A stretch of DNA of 64,000 nt from Flavobacteriales bacterium (lineage in GTDB: Bacteria > Bacteroidota > Bacteroidia > Flavobacteriales_D > Crocinitomicaceae), in contig CANHHA010000007.1 in assembly GCA_947460825.1 (NCBI GenBank), positions 1 through 64,000 on the forward strand. Direction: 5' to 3'. Shown in pieces: positions 26,600 to 35,391 of the stretch; within the stretch, counting starts at the first letter, position 1, and each line of letters starts with the position of its first letter. The translations under genes and the position numbers were made by a program. The notes beneath the pieces are model-generated. The model was not told the origin of the DNA. It made no database searches and worked only from the letters and a program-made list of their open reading frames with translations.

Positions 26600-26628
26600 C
26601 AAATATACCAAAAATATTCTTCTCGCAA
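26600..26628 (-). promoter_or_regulatory. Promoter of tRNA-Lys
   Basis: Minus strand: TTG (plus 26628-26626), 18 bp, TATATTTG (plus 26607-26600), about 16 nt before the mature tRNA 5' end. It is divergent from the aroK promoter. Confidence 0.65.
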
Positions 26629-26640
26629 TCCTTTATTCGG

Positions 26641-26648
26641 TATTTTTG
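26641..26648 (+). promoter_or_regulatory. -7 promoter box of aroK
   Basis: TATTTTTG fits TAnnTTTG, 22 nt before the aroK ATG. No clear -33 TTG is seen at the expected distance. Confidence 0.45.
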
Positions 26649-26670
26649 GTAAATATAATTATATACGCCG

Positions 26671-27186
26671 ATGCCTTTGTCGAAACACATATGTTTACTC
26701 GGGTTTATGGGGGCAGGGAAATCTACCCTTGGGACCGCCTTGGCGGAGCGCTTAAACGTTTCGTGGATTGACAGTGATCTGTGGATTGAGCAGACCCAAC
26801 AACGATCAATTCAAGAGATAATCACTGCGTTTGGTTGGCCGGCCTTTCGTGCCTTCGAACAGGAGTTCACGATGTCAATGGCTACCCAGGAGCCTTCTGT
26901 TATTTCTTGTGGTGGAGGATTTCCCTTAGCTAAAGAAAATTGGCTCTGGATTTCTCAGTACTGTACCTCCATATACCTTCAGGTGGATAGCGAACTGCTG
27001 TGTGAAAGGCTTTCAGTAGATCAAGGATCAAGACCCTTACTGGCGAATCTGAATCAAGAATCGCTTAAGTTATTCATTACTTCCGAATTGAAGCATAGAG
27101 AACCTATTTACGAGAAAGCAGATGTTATTGTAAATGGCAATGGTACGGCAGAGGAGACGATTTCTCTCCTGGAGACATTAATATAA
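26671..27186 (+). CDS. aroK: Shikimate kinase
   Basis: 171 aa P-loop kinase that phosphorylates shikimate in aromatic amino acid synthesis. The Walker A is GFMGAGKST (residues 11-19), the shikimate-binding Asp is in IDSDLWIE, and CGGGFPL is the family Gly-rich substrate loop. The arginine-bearing lid region is at RPLLAN. Length is normal. Its 3' end overlaps the convergent outer membrane protein gene by 9 bp. Confidence 0.95.
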   Translation: MPLSKHICLLGFMGAGKSTLGTALAERLNVSWIDSDLWIEQTQQRSIQEIITAFGWPAFRAFEQEFTMSMATQEPSVISCGGGFPLAKENWLWISQYCTSIYLQVDSELLCERLSVDQGSRPLLANLNQESLKLFITSELKHREPIYEKADVIVNGNGTAEETISLLETLI

Positions 27187-27852
27187 ATCGCGTCGATAAC
27201 CAAGTTGAAATAAAAAGTTTAAGCGAGAATAGGTGTGGCTATTTTCACCTGCACTATTATTAACAACATTTAATACCGAATAAGTTCCCGTAATGTCGAA
27301 GAAGAGGGTTCCTCTTACCGGTATGGTGTATTTAACACCTCCCTGTATCCCTAACGCTAAGTAGTAAATACTTCCTTTGGTTGGATTGGCATTCGGTAAC
27401 GTATATTTCCCCTCCCACTCATAGGTTTCCGTGTAATCTAATTTCGAGAACTTTGCGCTGGTAGTATTAATTCCTATCCCAAATACACTTCCTCCATACA
27501 GGGCCAATCCGTTGTCATAGTCATTGAGCATATACGATCGCGTTCCCCCTTCAATGAGAAAGGTATGGGATCGCACGTTGTATGGAACAGAAAGCGTATA
27601 TGGCGAAGTAGCCACATCAATGGCGGTCATATTAGCGTAACGTGTTGTGCTGTCTTGGTTTGGTAAAAAGGCTGAAGCTCTAACGAAAAAGGTTAAATCG
27701 CTAGACCGTGGTATTTCCAAACCCAGGTTGAATCCAAAAGATTTTTTTTGCGTACCAACGCCATTTAATATTCCTGTACCCCCAGAAATACTCATTTGAG
27801 CTTGGCTCGTTAAACAAAGGCTAGTAAACAATATTGCGATTAAAAACTTCAT
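27178..27852 (-). CDS. Outer membrane beta-barrel-like protein
   Basis: 224 aa from the ATG at 27852 (an in-frame ATG at 27870 is also possible). Signal peptide MKFLIAILFTSLCLTSQAQM. The mature part is rich in alternating hydrophobic strands ending in aromatic residues (FGFNLGLEIP, YYLALGIQGGVKYTIP, FLFQLGYRRDLY), as in small outer membrane barrels of Bacteroidota. No family function is known. A promoter with box TACATTTG lies upstream. Confidence 0.72.
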   Translation of the reverse strand: MKFLIAILFTSLCLTSQAQMSISGGTGILNGVGTQKKSFGFNLGLEIPRSSDLTFFVRASAFLPNQDSTTRYANMTAIDVATSPYTLSVPYNVRSHTFLIEGGTRSYMLNDYDNGLALYGGSVFGIGINTTSAKFSKLDYTETYEWEGKYTLPNANPTKGSIYYLALGIQGGVKYTIPVRGTLFFDITGTYSVLNVVNNSAGENSHTYSRLNFLFQLGYRRDLY

Positions 27853-27881
27853 AATAATCCAGGTTCTCATAGACGTTATAA

Positions 27882-27912
27882 CAAATGTAGTTCAGACACC
27901 TTGATTAAACAA
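27882..27912 (-). promoter_or_regulatory. Promoter of outer membrane protein gene
   Basis: Minus strand: TTG (plus 27912-27910), 20 bp, TACATTTG (plus 27889-27882). Its position is compatible with either candidate ATG. Confidence 0.55.
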
Positions 27913-27982
27913 GTTAATTCAATTTTAAGTTTTGTTAATGTTATTAAAATTATTGCGATGTTTTTTCTAACTTCGTTGTCGT

Positions 27983-28948
27983 ATGAAGCGTCAATTGGCT
28001 TTTTCCTTAGTACTTGCAACCCTGTCGTTTATTGCGACAAAGGCCATCGAGTCCTATGGCGTCGATCAGTTTTATGAATATCAGGCTACCCATTTCCAAA
28101 AAGAGAGTGGATATTTTGATTTACAACACCCCGTAAGCATCCAGTATCTTCCCACGGGATTGATTCCATTCAGTGAAATTTCCAGTATGGACAGCCTTCA
28201 CCTCATGGCCATGCAAGGGAGTGGATTAAACGGTCTAGTTCGTTTAAATTCGGATTCCAATTCTTTTTCAATCCTTTCGCCCTTAAAATCAACGCAGCAT
28301 TTGTCTGCTTTTGTACAGGTAGATTCCACCTTGTATTTATTTGATGATCGCATGGATGTTTACACTTCCACCTTTCCGTATGATTCCTCATCGACACGTA
28401 AAATTTCACAGGAACGGCCAAATTGGAAAAGTAATTCCGCATGTTTTCATCAGGCCACGCATCGAATATATTTCAATCCTGAAGTAGATCATCCAGAAAC
28501 AAATCGACTTCGTGCCGTGTATACGTTTAATCTGAATAAAAACCGTTTTGTTTCCGAGCCATTATTTTCTTACGATGTTGATGCCGTGGAGCGCTTCGCC
28601 TCAGAACATGGAATTAGAATCCATGCGAACAGAGTAACTTCATTAAAAGACACTGTGTTGGGATTAACTGTTATACCGAGTGCCATAGCGGTACACCCCA
28701 AAACAAATGAAGTATATATACTATCAGCCATTGATCATTCATTAGTGGTATTTAACCAGTTTGGATTCATTACCAATTATTCTGAATTGGATGCTGGGCT
28801 ATTTCCAAATCCAACTGGATTAACCTTTGCTCAAAATGGGGATTTGTTAATTTCTAACGAGGATTTTATTAAAAATTCAATCGTTCGGATCTCCTGGAAC
28901 AAACTTTGGCAATCCAAAGGTGGAAAAGGATTGGTTTTTGGACGTTAA
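27983..28948 (+). CDS. Secreted beta-propeller protein, SdiA-regulated-like
   Basis: 321 aa with an N-terminal hydrophobic export signal (MKRQLAFSLVLATLSFIATKA). Propeller-like strands recur through the protein. The end (VIPSAIAVHPKTNEVYILSAIDHSLVVFN and PTGLTFAQNGDLLISNEDF) fits the SdiA-regulated/esterase-like propeller family of extracytoplasmic proteins. The enzymatic role is unproven. It converges with the WbqC gene, with a 4-bp overlap. Confidence 0.68.
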   Translation: MKRQLAFSLVLATLSFIATKAIESYGVDQFYEYQATHFQKESGYFDLQHPVSIQYLPTGLIPFSEISSMDSLHLMAMQGSGLNGLVRLNSDSNSFSILSPLKSTQHLSAFVQVDSTLYLFDDRMDVYTSTFPYDSSSTRKISQERPNWKSNSACFHQATHRIYFNPEVDHPETNRLRAVYTFNLNKNRFVSEPLFSYDVDAVERFASEHGIRIHANRVTSLKDTVLGLTVIPSAIAVHPKTNEVYILSAIDHSLVVFNQFGFITNYSELDAGLFPNPTGLTFAQNGDLLISNEDFIKNSIVRISWNKLWQSKGGKGLVFGR

Positions 28949-29526
28949 TCCAAAAGCAGTAATCTTCCCATAGGTCCCTCGCACATCAATAAATCGAGCG
29001 CTGATAAATTATTAATGAAGGGTGTTTGGTAACTAAATACTTGCTGATATTCCGTAAAGGATTTTCGTGTTAACCAATCGATTTGACGTAAGTCTGTTGC
29101 CTCGTATGGTTTGAATTCGTTCGTGTACCCAATTGAAACAGGCAAATCCCATGCTTCAATGAATAGCTGTAAAATTTGTGCGTTTAGTGCTGAAAGTTCA
29201 CGGGGAGGATTTAGCAATAAAGACTCGATTTCGAGGTCATAAAAATCAAAATACGGGGATTTCCCATACGCAGTTTTTATCGCTCGCCAGTGTTTAATTC
29301 CCCACAGGGGTTCATCGCCAATTCGGACTTCACCCACGGATTGCTTTTCCAACTGATGTGAAATAGGAACGGTTAGGCGCAGAATGCCCTCGGAACCTAA
29401 AATTTCGCATCGATTTCGAATGCTCTGCTTGATCCAATGTTCGTGATGATCAATCCATACGATCTTGTGCCTACATAGTTCCTTCACATAGTGAATGCTG
29501 GGGAAATATGCCGTTGGGAAAATCAC
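28945..29526 (-). CDS. WbqC family protein
   Basis: 193 aa. FPTAYFPSIHYVKELCRH, the middle block NRCEILGSEGILRLTVPI and WGIKHWRAIKTAYGKSPYFDFY are characteristic of WbqC-like proteins. These often sit in polysaccharide loci and may act in sugar or amino-sugar modification, without a firmly assigned reaction. Here it lies directly downstream of lepB with no spacer, as the last gene of the par/dapB/lepB string. Confidence 0.85.
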   Translation of the reverse strand: MIFPTAYFPSIHYVKELCRHKIVWIDHHEHWIKQSIRNRCEILGSEGILRLTVPISHQLEKQSVGEVRIGDEPLWGIKHWRAIKTAYGKSPYFDFYDLEIESLLLNPPRELSALNAQILQLFIEAWDLPVSIGYTNEFKPYEATDLRQIDWLTRKSFTEYQQVFSYQTPFINNLSALDLLMCEGPMGRLLLLD

Positions 29527-31449
29527 CTATGCCAAATACTTGAAAATGGCAATTAATACTCCGATTCCTAAGGCGAAACCAATGAGCTGCAGTATACTAA
29601 AGGAACCTTCTTGACTCACGTTTTTAAGGATCCGTTCCATTCTAAATCCTTTATAAGGGCTTTTAGATAACCAAACTAAGGAAGCTCTACCAACGATGTG
29701 ATCTTCCGGTACAAATCCCCATACTCGGGAATCGGCTGAATTATAGCGGTTATCTCCCATCATCCAATAATAGTCCATTCCAAAGGTATAGGTGCTTGAT
29801 TTTTTACCATCGATAAGAATGGTTCCGTCTTTCTTTTCCACTAAAGAGTGCCCTTCGTAAGCACTAATAATTCTTCGGTACCAGGCAATATTCTCGGCAC
29901 TGATTGATACGGTAGTGCCTTTTTTAGGAACCGTGAATTCTTGGAAATCCGTCATGGTATTATTCACGTAAAAATCCTTTGGAAAACACTCTAAATTTTC
30001 AATCAAATCCTCAGGGGAAGGGGTTCGTTTCTCAACCGTGTACGATGGGCGGTCTATGTGTGCTTTAAACTTAGCCGTTGGATATGCCTGTTGTATCTCT
30101 CGTTTCTCACGTGGACTGATGTTTAACACATACGGATTCGTAGAGTCGCCTTCTTCAAAATCGAACCGTGAACCATCCGGGGCATTCTCTAACCCATAGA
30201 CATCAAATAATTCCTGCGCGTTAAAGGTGGTTGAGGACTTACTTACATCCCACTTAAATGCCATATTGTCAAAGATCTTAGCTGGTTTTCCATTGCGGTA
30301 TACGGTAGCATTGGAAACTTTAATGACATCACCGGGAGTTCCAATGCATCGCTTAATGTAATTCTCACGTTTATCCACTGGACGGTAGATTAAGCCACCG
30401 TGGGACATCCCTTCAGCATTCTCGGAAGAGTAAATGGGGAATAAGCCGTTTTTCATATTTTCACGTGCAATATTTCGCCAATAATCGATGTTATCGATGA
30501 ACGTCATAAACTTGAGGGAGTCTGCTGCATTCACTCCCTTTCCAAGTAAGTTATTTTTAATTCGAAACTGCCAAATCGCCTCGTTATTGATAATTCCATG
30601 GTAGTCATGGCCCATTAAGCCGTTAGGGATTCTTGGGTCATACACCGCAGTGTCTCCGGAGGGGTAATTAAATACTACAATGTCATAGGGTTTGATTTTT
30701 CCAAAGCCCGGTAAGCGGAAATAGGATCCTTTCTCAATTGTTAAATAGGATGGAATATTAACCCATGGAACGTTGTTGTGTACAAGCGGATAGGAGAGGG
30801 GGGTAATCGGAACTTTTGGTCCGAAGGCCAATTTATTCACAAATAAGAAGTCGCCCACAAGCATCGTTTTTTCCATGGATCCTGTAGGGATTTGGAAAGG
30901 TTCAAAGACATAGGTTCGAATAACGGTTGCCGCAATCAGTGCAAAAAGTAAGGAATCTCCCCACTCTTTGACTCCAGATTTACTTCCGGCTTTCCTTTTG
31001 CTAATCAAGGAAAACAAAAATTCTAAGGCATGGCCTAAAACCGGTAAACACATAAAAAGCACGAGGTGGTCTCCCCATTTCCGTGCCTCAATTTCTTTGG
31101 CGTTATTCCAGTTTGTTTCAGGAACTATGCATGCTTTTTCATCCCTTCCAAGTTGATACATAATCCAATACGGGAGGAAAATACCTTGAAGGGTTTCCAC
31201 CATTGTAAACTTACCAAATCGTCGGATTAAACTTACATTGGCGACCATCATCATAATAAGATGAACCCCGGGAATGAGCATGAGCACAGTCCAGAATGGT
31301 TTTTTACTGGTATGCTTAAACACTAGGAAATAATTATACAACGGAATGTAGGCATGCGAAGCTGGTAATTCCATTTTTTGAAATAATTTCCCCCATTGTC
31401 CTATAAAGGGATTTATTAAAATTAACAGGTAAAAAAAGATAAAACTCAT
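29527..31449 (-). CDS. lepB: Signal peptidase I, long Bacteroidota type
   Basis: 640 aa inner membrane serine protease that removes Sec signal peptides. The N-terminal 150 residues hold about three to four membrane segments resembling a DUF5684-type domain. A further segment precedes the catalytic box PTGSM with S191. The lysine box YIKRCIGTPGD has K366, and the conserved GDNRYNSADSR lies near residue 570. About 175 residues separate the catalytic Ser and Lys, against about 55 in E. coli LepB, and another insert follows the Lys. A final hydrophobic segment is at the C-terminus. It is in an operon downstream of dapB (4-bp gap). Confidence 0.94.
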   Translation of the reverse strand: MSFIFFYLLILINPFIGQWGKLFQKMELPASHAYIPLYNYFLVFKHTSKKPFWTVLMLIPGVHLIMMMVANVSLIRRFGKFTMVETLQGIFLPYWIMYQLGRDEKACIVPETNWNNAKEIEARKWGDHLVLFMCLPVLGHALEFLFSLISKRKAGSKSGVKEWGDSLLFALIAATVIRTYVFEPFQIPTGSMEKTMLVGDFLFVNKLAFGPKVPITPLSYPLVHNNVPWVNIPSYLTIEKGSYFRLPGFGKIKPYDIVVFNYPSGDTAVYDPRIPNGLMGHDYHGIINNEAIWQFRIKNNLLGKGVNAADSLKFMTFIDNIDYWRNIARENMKNGLFPIYSSENAEGMSHGGLIYRPVDKRENYIKRCIGTPGDVIKVSNATVYRNGKPAKIFDNMAFKWDVSKSSTTFNAQELFDVYGLENAPDGSRFDFEEGDSTNPYVLNISPREKREIQQAYPTAKFKAHIDRPSYTVEKRTPSPEDLIENLECFPKDFYVNNTMTDFQEFTVPKKGTTVSISAENIAWYRRIISAYEGHSLVEKKDGTILIDGKKSSTYTFGMDYYWMMGDNRYNSADSRVWGFVPEDHIVGRASLVWLSKSPYKGFRMERILKNVSQEGSFSILQLIGFALGIGVLIAIFKYLA

Positions 31450-31453
31450 GTGC

Positions 31454-32167
31454 TTATATTATTTGTAAAACATCTTTCATCGTGAAAACGCCTTGTTTTC
31501 CGAGTGCGAATTCTGCCGCTAGAATAGCGCCTAGTGCAAATCCGTCACGGTTGTGAGCTTCATGCCTCAGCGTAATGGTATCTATGGTGGATGTTGCCCT
31601 GATTTCGTGAGTTCCGGGTACATCGGGAAGGCGTTTCGCCTCAATTAATAATTCGTTATTATCGGTTACAGCATTCAATGACCACGTTTTGTAGGCTGGG
31701 TGCTTTTCAATAATTCCTGCTGCCAGCGTGAGTGCAGTACCACTCGGTGAATCTAGTTTTTGAAGGTGGTGAATTTCTTCAATGGATAGGGCGTATTGAG
31801 GATATGCAGCCAACATTTGTGCTAAATTCTCTGTGAGCTGTTGGAATATATTTACGCCGATACTAAAATTAGATGCATGTACCAAACAAGTATTTGCGGC
31901 TTCAATTTGTTGGGTAATTTGCGGCAAATGGGCGCTCCATGCGGTAGTTCCAACCACTATGGGTAAGTGTTGTTGAATCGCCGTTTCAATATGGCCTACC
32001 ACCAGTTCTGGACGGGTGAATTCAATGGCTACATCTGCGTTGGTTTGAGTGGCAAGGGTATAGGGACTTGCAGTATTGAAAATTGAACAAATTTCATGAC
32101 CTCGCTCTTTCGCTAAGCGCTCGATGGTTTTACCCATTTTCCCATATCCCACCAGTGCAATTTTCAT
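31454..32167 (-). CDS. dapB: 4-hydroxy-tetrahydrodipicolinate reductase
   Basis: 237 aa NAD(P)H-dependent reductase in lysine/diaminopimelate synthesis. Rossmann start KIALVGYGKMGKTIE, catalytic region EEIHHLQKLDSPSGTAL (HH and K of the family) and the substrate-binding DSPSGT are visible. Slightly short compared with E. coli DapB, as usual in Bacteroidota. It lies in the parA-parB-DUF5683-dapB-lepB operon. Confidence 0.95.
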   Translation of the reverse strand: MKIALVGYGKMGKTIERLAKERGHEICSIFNTASPYTLATQTNADVAIEFTRPELVVGHIETAIQQHLPIVVGTTAWSAHLPQITQQIEAANTCLVHASNFSIGVNIFQQLTENLAQMLAAYPQYALSIEEIHHLQKLDSPSGTALTLAAGIIEKHPAYKTWSLNAVTDNNELLIEAKRLPDVPGTHEIRATSTIDTITLRHEAHNRDGFALGAILAAEFALGKQGVFTMKDVLQII

Positions 32168-32171
32168 GAAA

Positions 32172-32708
32172 TCAATGGAGGTTTAGTTTAGCGGTCAACC
32201 CGAAACTGTTGTAATTTAAAAACGAGGGTCTTACCATCAGGCTAAGATTTTTGGATACGTCAAAAGATAGGAAATGAGCTTCTACTGCGGCATCAAGGAT
32301 TTGAAGGGCATATACCGCGCCTAATCCTAAAATGGAGAGGTCACGTAATCTCGCATATTGATCATACAAGGAAACGAGCGCTTGGTCATCGTAATCTATC
32401 CATTGCGGGTCTCCGATACTCCCGGCTTGCCGCACTGCATATTCGGATTTAATGCCTTGCACCATGCGCTGATTTTGAATGAGTATATAAGTGGTCCCTC
32501 CCAATCCTGCTGCAATTAGAGGAACTTTCCAAAAGGCATTTTTTCTTCCAGTAGTATGAATGCTGTTAAATACTTGTCCTGCTCCGGGAAGACACGCTGA
32601 AAAAAGTGCGGCCTTTCTAAACGGGATCAGGGTGTCTTTGGATGTTTGTTGTGCTGAAATCAAACACAGCGTACACGCTATGAAACTAAATAAAATCAGC
32701 AATTTCAT
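32172..32708 (-). CDS. DUF5683 domain membrane protein
   Basis: 178 aa. Signal peptide (LLILFSFIACTLCLISAQQ), then PFRKAALFSACLPGAGQVFNS, the conserved opening of DUF5683, followed by a hydrophobic helix (KVPLIAAGLGGTTYILIQNQR) and another near residue 130. The family is nearly always found between parB and dapB in Bacteroidota, but its role is unknown. It overlaps parB by 4 nt. Confidence 0.85.
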   Translation of the reverse strand: MKLLILFSFIACTLCLISAQQTSKDTLIPFRKAALFSACLPGAGQVFNSIHTTGRKNAFWKVPLIAAGLGGTTYILIQNQRMVQGIKSEYAVRQAGSIGDPQWIDYDDQALVSLYDQYARLRDLSILGLGAVYALQILDAAVEAHFLSFDVSKNLSLMVRPSFLNYNSFGLTAKLNLH

Positions 32709-33565
32709 TTATTACTTAAGGTTTCGATGAGCATATTCAATTGTTCCATAGAATTGAAGGATACGGTAATTTTTCCTTTTCCTTTTGCATCTTGACTCAC
32801 CTGAACGCGCAAGCCCAGGGTTGATTTAAGTTGTTTCTCAATGGATTGAACTACGGCAGATTTTTGGGTTGACTTGCCTGGAGTTGGCTTGGGTTTGCTG
32901 TTTGATTTCCCCCATTGTTCCACTTCTCGCACGCTCAATTGGTTGGTTCTTATGGCATTAAACGCCTTGATTTGCTCCGTTTCATCCTGAATACTCAATA
33001 GGGCGCGTGCATGTCCCATGGTTAATTGTTGATCGCGAACGGCTGCCTGAATTTCTGCAGGTAATTTCAGTAATCGAAGGTGGTTAGCAATGTCTGACCG
33101 TGATTTTGAAATTTTAATCCCGAGTTCAGATTGGGTGTATTTACATTCCTCGATGAGGCGCGAATAGGATAAGCCAATTTCTATGGAGTTTAAATTTTCC
33201 CGTTGAATGTTCTCTACCAACGCCATTTCTAACATGGCTTGATCGTTTGCAACGCGAATGTAGGCAGGTACGGCACTTAATCCTGCCAAATGAGAGGCAC
33301 GAAGACGCCGTTCTCCCGAAATCAGTTGATATCGGTTTGGACTGATTTGTCGTAAGGTCAGGGGTTGAATGATGCCCAACTCCTTGATTGATGAAGCCAA
33401 TTCTTCGAGCGCTTCCGCTTCAAAATGTGTTCTTGGATTAAATGGGTTTGTCTCTATGCATGCGATTTCCACCATGGTTGTACCGCCAATGCCGGGTTCA
33501 TTGTTGGAGAGTAAGGCACCTAAGCCGCGTCCCAATGCGGGTCCTTTTTTGTTATTCGAAGTCAT
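32705..33565 (-). CDS. parB: Chromosome partitioning protein ParB
   Basis: 286 aa. The N-terminal ParB/CTPase domain has NPFNPRTHFEAEALEEL and box II SGERRLRAS; the central HTH (about 130-200) has YTQSELGIKISKSRSDIANHLRLLKLP. The C-terminal dimerisation domain (about 235-286) follows a Lys/Ser-rich linker. ParB loads at parS sites and works with ParA in origin segregation. No parS consensus (TGTTTCACGTGAAACA) was noticed nearby. It overlaps parA by 14 nt. Confidence 0.96.
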   Translation of the reverse strand: MTSNNKKGPALGRGLGALLSNNEPGIGGTTMVEIACIETNPFNPRTHFEAEALEELASSIKELGIIQPLTLRQISPNRYQLISGERRLRASHLAGLSAVPAYIRVANDQAMLEMALVENIQRENLNSIEIGLSYSRLIEECKYTQSELGIKISKSRSDIANHLRLLKLPAEIQAAVRDQQLTMGHARALLSIQDETEQIKAFNAIRTNQLSVREVEQWGKSNSKPKPTPGKSTQKSAVVQSIEKQLKSTLGLRVQVSQDAKGKGKITVSFNSMEQLNMLIETLSNK

Positions 33566-34373
33566 TTTCTAATTCAAAATCAATGTGTTTATCCGAATTA
33601 CCCATTTTGGTAAGGTTGTTTTTTTGTAGAATCTCACGAGCGAGGTTGAGGTAATTAATGGCGCCTTTCGAGGCAGCGTCATGCATAATTACAGGAATTC
33701 CATGGCTCGAAGATTCCGAAAGGGTAGTGTTGCGATGTATAATGGTATCGAACACTAAGCGTTGAAAGTGTGTTTTAACTTCATCAACTACTTGATTGGC
33801 AAGCCTTAATCGTGTGTCATACATGGTTAGTAACATTCCTTCTATTTCTAAGGTGGGGTTTAACCTACCCTGTACAATCTTGATGGTATTGATCAGCTTA
33901 CTAAGTCCTTCCAGGGCAAAATACTCACATTGAACTGGAATTAACACCGAGTCTGCCGCAACCAATGAATTCACAGTAATTAGGCCCAGCGACGGGGAGC
34001 AATCGATCAATATTACATCGTACTGATCAGAAACTTCTTCTAAGGCCTTTTTGAGTAAAAATTCCCTATCCTCTAAATTGATCATTTCGAGCTCAGCACC
34101 AACCAAGTCAATGTGAGAGGGTAATAAATAAAGATTGGGGGTATTGGTTTCAAGGATAAGCGATGCGGTTGAAGCACCATTGACTAAACAATCATAAATG
34201 TTATGTACATTTTTCGGATCGAACCCTAAGCCTGATGTCGAGTTGGCTTGCGGATCTGCATCAATAATGAGTGTTTTGTATTCCAGTACGCCTAGGCAGC
34301 CGCCTAAATTGATGGTGGTAGTTGTTTTACCAACTCCTCCTTTCTGATTTGCTATTGCAATGGTTTTTGCCAT
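33552..34373 (-). CDS. parA: Chromosome partitioning ATPase ParA
   Basis: 273 aa from the ATG at 34373; the tracked start at 34442 lies upstream of the promoter box. The deviant Walker A KGGVGKTTTT, the switch DADPQANSTSGLG and the Walker B VILIDCSPSLGL are canonical for Soj/ParA. It drives ParB-parS segregation on the nucleoid. It opens the six-gene operon parA-parB-DUF5683-dapB-lepB-WbqC. The C-terminal tail beyond the core is Asn/Asp-rich. Confidence 0.97.
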   Translation of the reverse strand: MAKTIAIANQKGGVGKTTTTINLGGCLGVLEYKTLIIDADPQANSTSGLGFDPKNVHNIYDCLVNGASTASLILETNTPNLYLLPSHIDLVGAELEMINLEDREFLLKKALEEVSDQYDVILIDCSPSLGLITVNSLVAADSVLIPVQCEYFALEGLSKLINTIKIVQGRLNPTLEIEGMLLTMYDTRLRLANQVVDEVKTHFQRLVFDTIIHRNTTLSESSSHGIPVIMHDAASKGAINYLNLAREILQKNNLTKMGNSDKHIDFELENDFE

Positions 34374-34377
34374 ACTA

Positions 34378-34408
34378 CAAAAATAGTGATTCATCGATGC
34401 TTCTGCAA
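34378..34408 (-). promoter_or_regulatory. Promoter of the parA operon
   Basis: Minus strand: TTG (plus 34408-34406), 20 bp, TATTTTTG (plus 34385-34378), then only 4 nt to the parA ATG. Transcription should start at or next to the A of ATG, so the mRNA is predicted leaderless. Confidence 0.65.
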
Positions 34409-34452
34409 GTTCGTTTTCTGGGTTAATTCGCCTTTTTATCAACCATTTTCAT

Positions 34453-34460
34453 TATTTTTG
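34453..34460 (+). promoter_or_regulatory. -7 promoter box of FHA gene
   Basis: TATTTTTG, 17 nt before the ATG at 34478; divergent from the parA promoter. Confidence 0.5.
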
Positions 34461-34477
34461 TTAAATCATTCGCAGTT

Positions 34478-34909
34478 ATGCCAAAGAACACACACCTCCG
34501 TATCGGTCGAGCAAAACACAACCAAGTTATATTGGACCACGAGCAAATTGCAGCGGAGCATTTGGAGTTGTTCGCAGATGCTGAGGGAAACGTTTTTATT
34601 ACCGATTTAGGTTCTGCTCAAGGAACCAAAGTCAATGGGCATGTGCTCAAAGGTTTTGTGCAGTTAAAGGATATGGATGAAGTGGTACTCGGCGGGAAGG
34701 TTAAGTTTAATTGGAAGAAATATCGAAATATTGAACAAACTGTACCGAAAGATATCGGAAAGCGTCCTCCAATTGAGATTCAACATACCTCTCCAGCCCC
34801 GAAGAAACGAGCGGATAAGCAAGCTGTTTTGGCGGTGGAGTCGAAAAGTTTGCTCATTATTTATGGAATTATCGCCTTACTCATTCTGATGATTTATCTT
34901 ATAAATTAG
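34478..34909 (+). CDS. FHA domain protein with C-terminal membrane anchor
   Basis: 143 aa. The FHA fold (about 1-80) shows RIGRAKHNQVILD, HLELFADAEGNVFITDLGSAQGTKVNG and VVLGGKVKF, the usual phosphothreonine-binding strands with the SxxxGTxxNG motif. A charged linker and one membrane helix (SLLIIYGIIALLILMIYLI) end the protein, so the FHA part faces the cytosol. It is likely a partner of Ser/Thr phosphorylated proteins; no kinase is nearby. Confidence 0.85.
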   Translation: MPKNTHLRIGRAKHNQVILDHEQIAAEHLELFADAEGNVFITDLGSAQGTKVNGHVLKGFVQLKDMDEVVLGGKVKFNWKKYRNIEQTVPKDIGKRPPIEIQHTSPAPKKRADKQAVLAVESKSLLIIYGIIALLILMIYLIN

Positions 34910-34982
34910 TTGGGATTTTAGGTATAATTAAAAAAAATTAGTAATATTGCACCCCCAAAGTGGTGAATTTAATATCAGAATC

Positions 34983-35345
34983 ATGAACTTAATCAGTGAA
35001 ATTCAAAAAGAAATAATTGCCTTAAACGATCTACCTTCATTTAAATCTGGAGATACCGTTTCAGTAAGCTATAAAATTAAAGAAGGTAATAAAGAACGTA
35101 CCCAGCAATTTCAAGGTGTTGTATTGCAACGCAGAGGTGCAGGAGCTACCGAAACCTTTACTGTCCGTAAAATGTCCGGAAATATCGGTGTTGAGCGTAT
35201 TTTCCCAGTAAACTCTCCATTCATCGAAGCGATCAACATCATCAAACGAGGAGATGTTCGAAGAGCTCGTATTTTCTACTTCCGTGAGCGTACTGGTAAG
35301 TCAGCACGTATTCGTGAGAAAAAGCAATTCAAGAAAGAAGCGTAA
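34983..35345 (+). CDS. rplS: 50S ribosomal protein L19
   Basis: 120 aa from the ATG at 34983 (the tracked start at 34947 overlaps a -7-like box TAATATTG at 34942-34949). FKSGDTVSVSYKIKEGNKER, the QQFQGVVLQRRG block and the end RRARIFYFRERTGKSARIREK are canonical L19, which sits at the 30S/50S interface. Monocistronic, with a strong terminator downstream. Confidence 0.97.
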   Translation: MNLISEIQKEIIALNDLPSFKSGDTVSVSYKIKEGNKERTQQFQGVVLQRRGAGATETFTVRKMSGNIGVERIFPVNSPFIEAINIIKRGDVRRARIFYFRERTGKSARIREKKQFKKEA

Positions 35346-35367
35346 ATCGCTTCCGAAAATATATGTT

Positions 35368-35391
35368 AAGGGCCCGAAAGGCCCTTTTTTA
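35368..35391 (+). terminator. Terminator of rplS
   Basis: AAGGGCC-CGAAA-GGCCCTT followed by TTTT. The hairpin also separates rplS from the convergent PorE-like gene ending at 35389. Confidence 0.85.

Noticed and set aside
34378-34442. Longer N-terminus of ParA (tracked start at 34442)
   Set aside because: The extension is not ParA-like and lies upstream of a well-placed -7 promoter box; MAKTIAIANQKGG is the family start.
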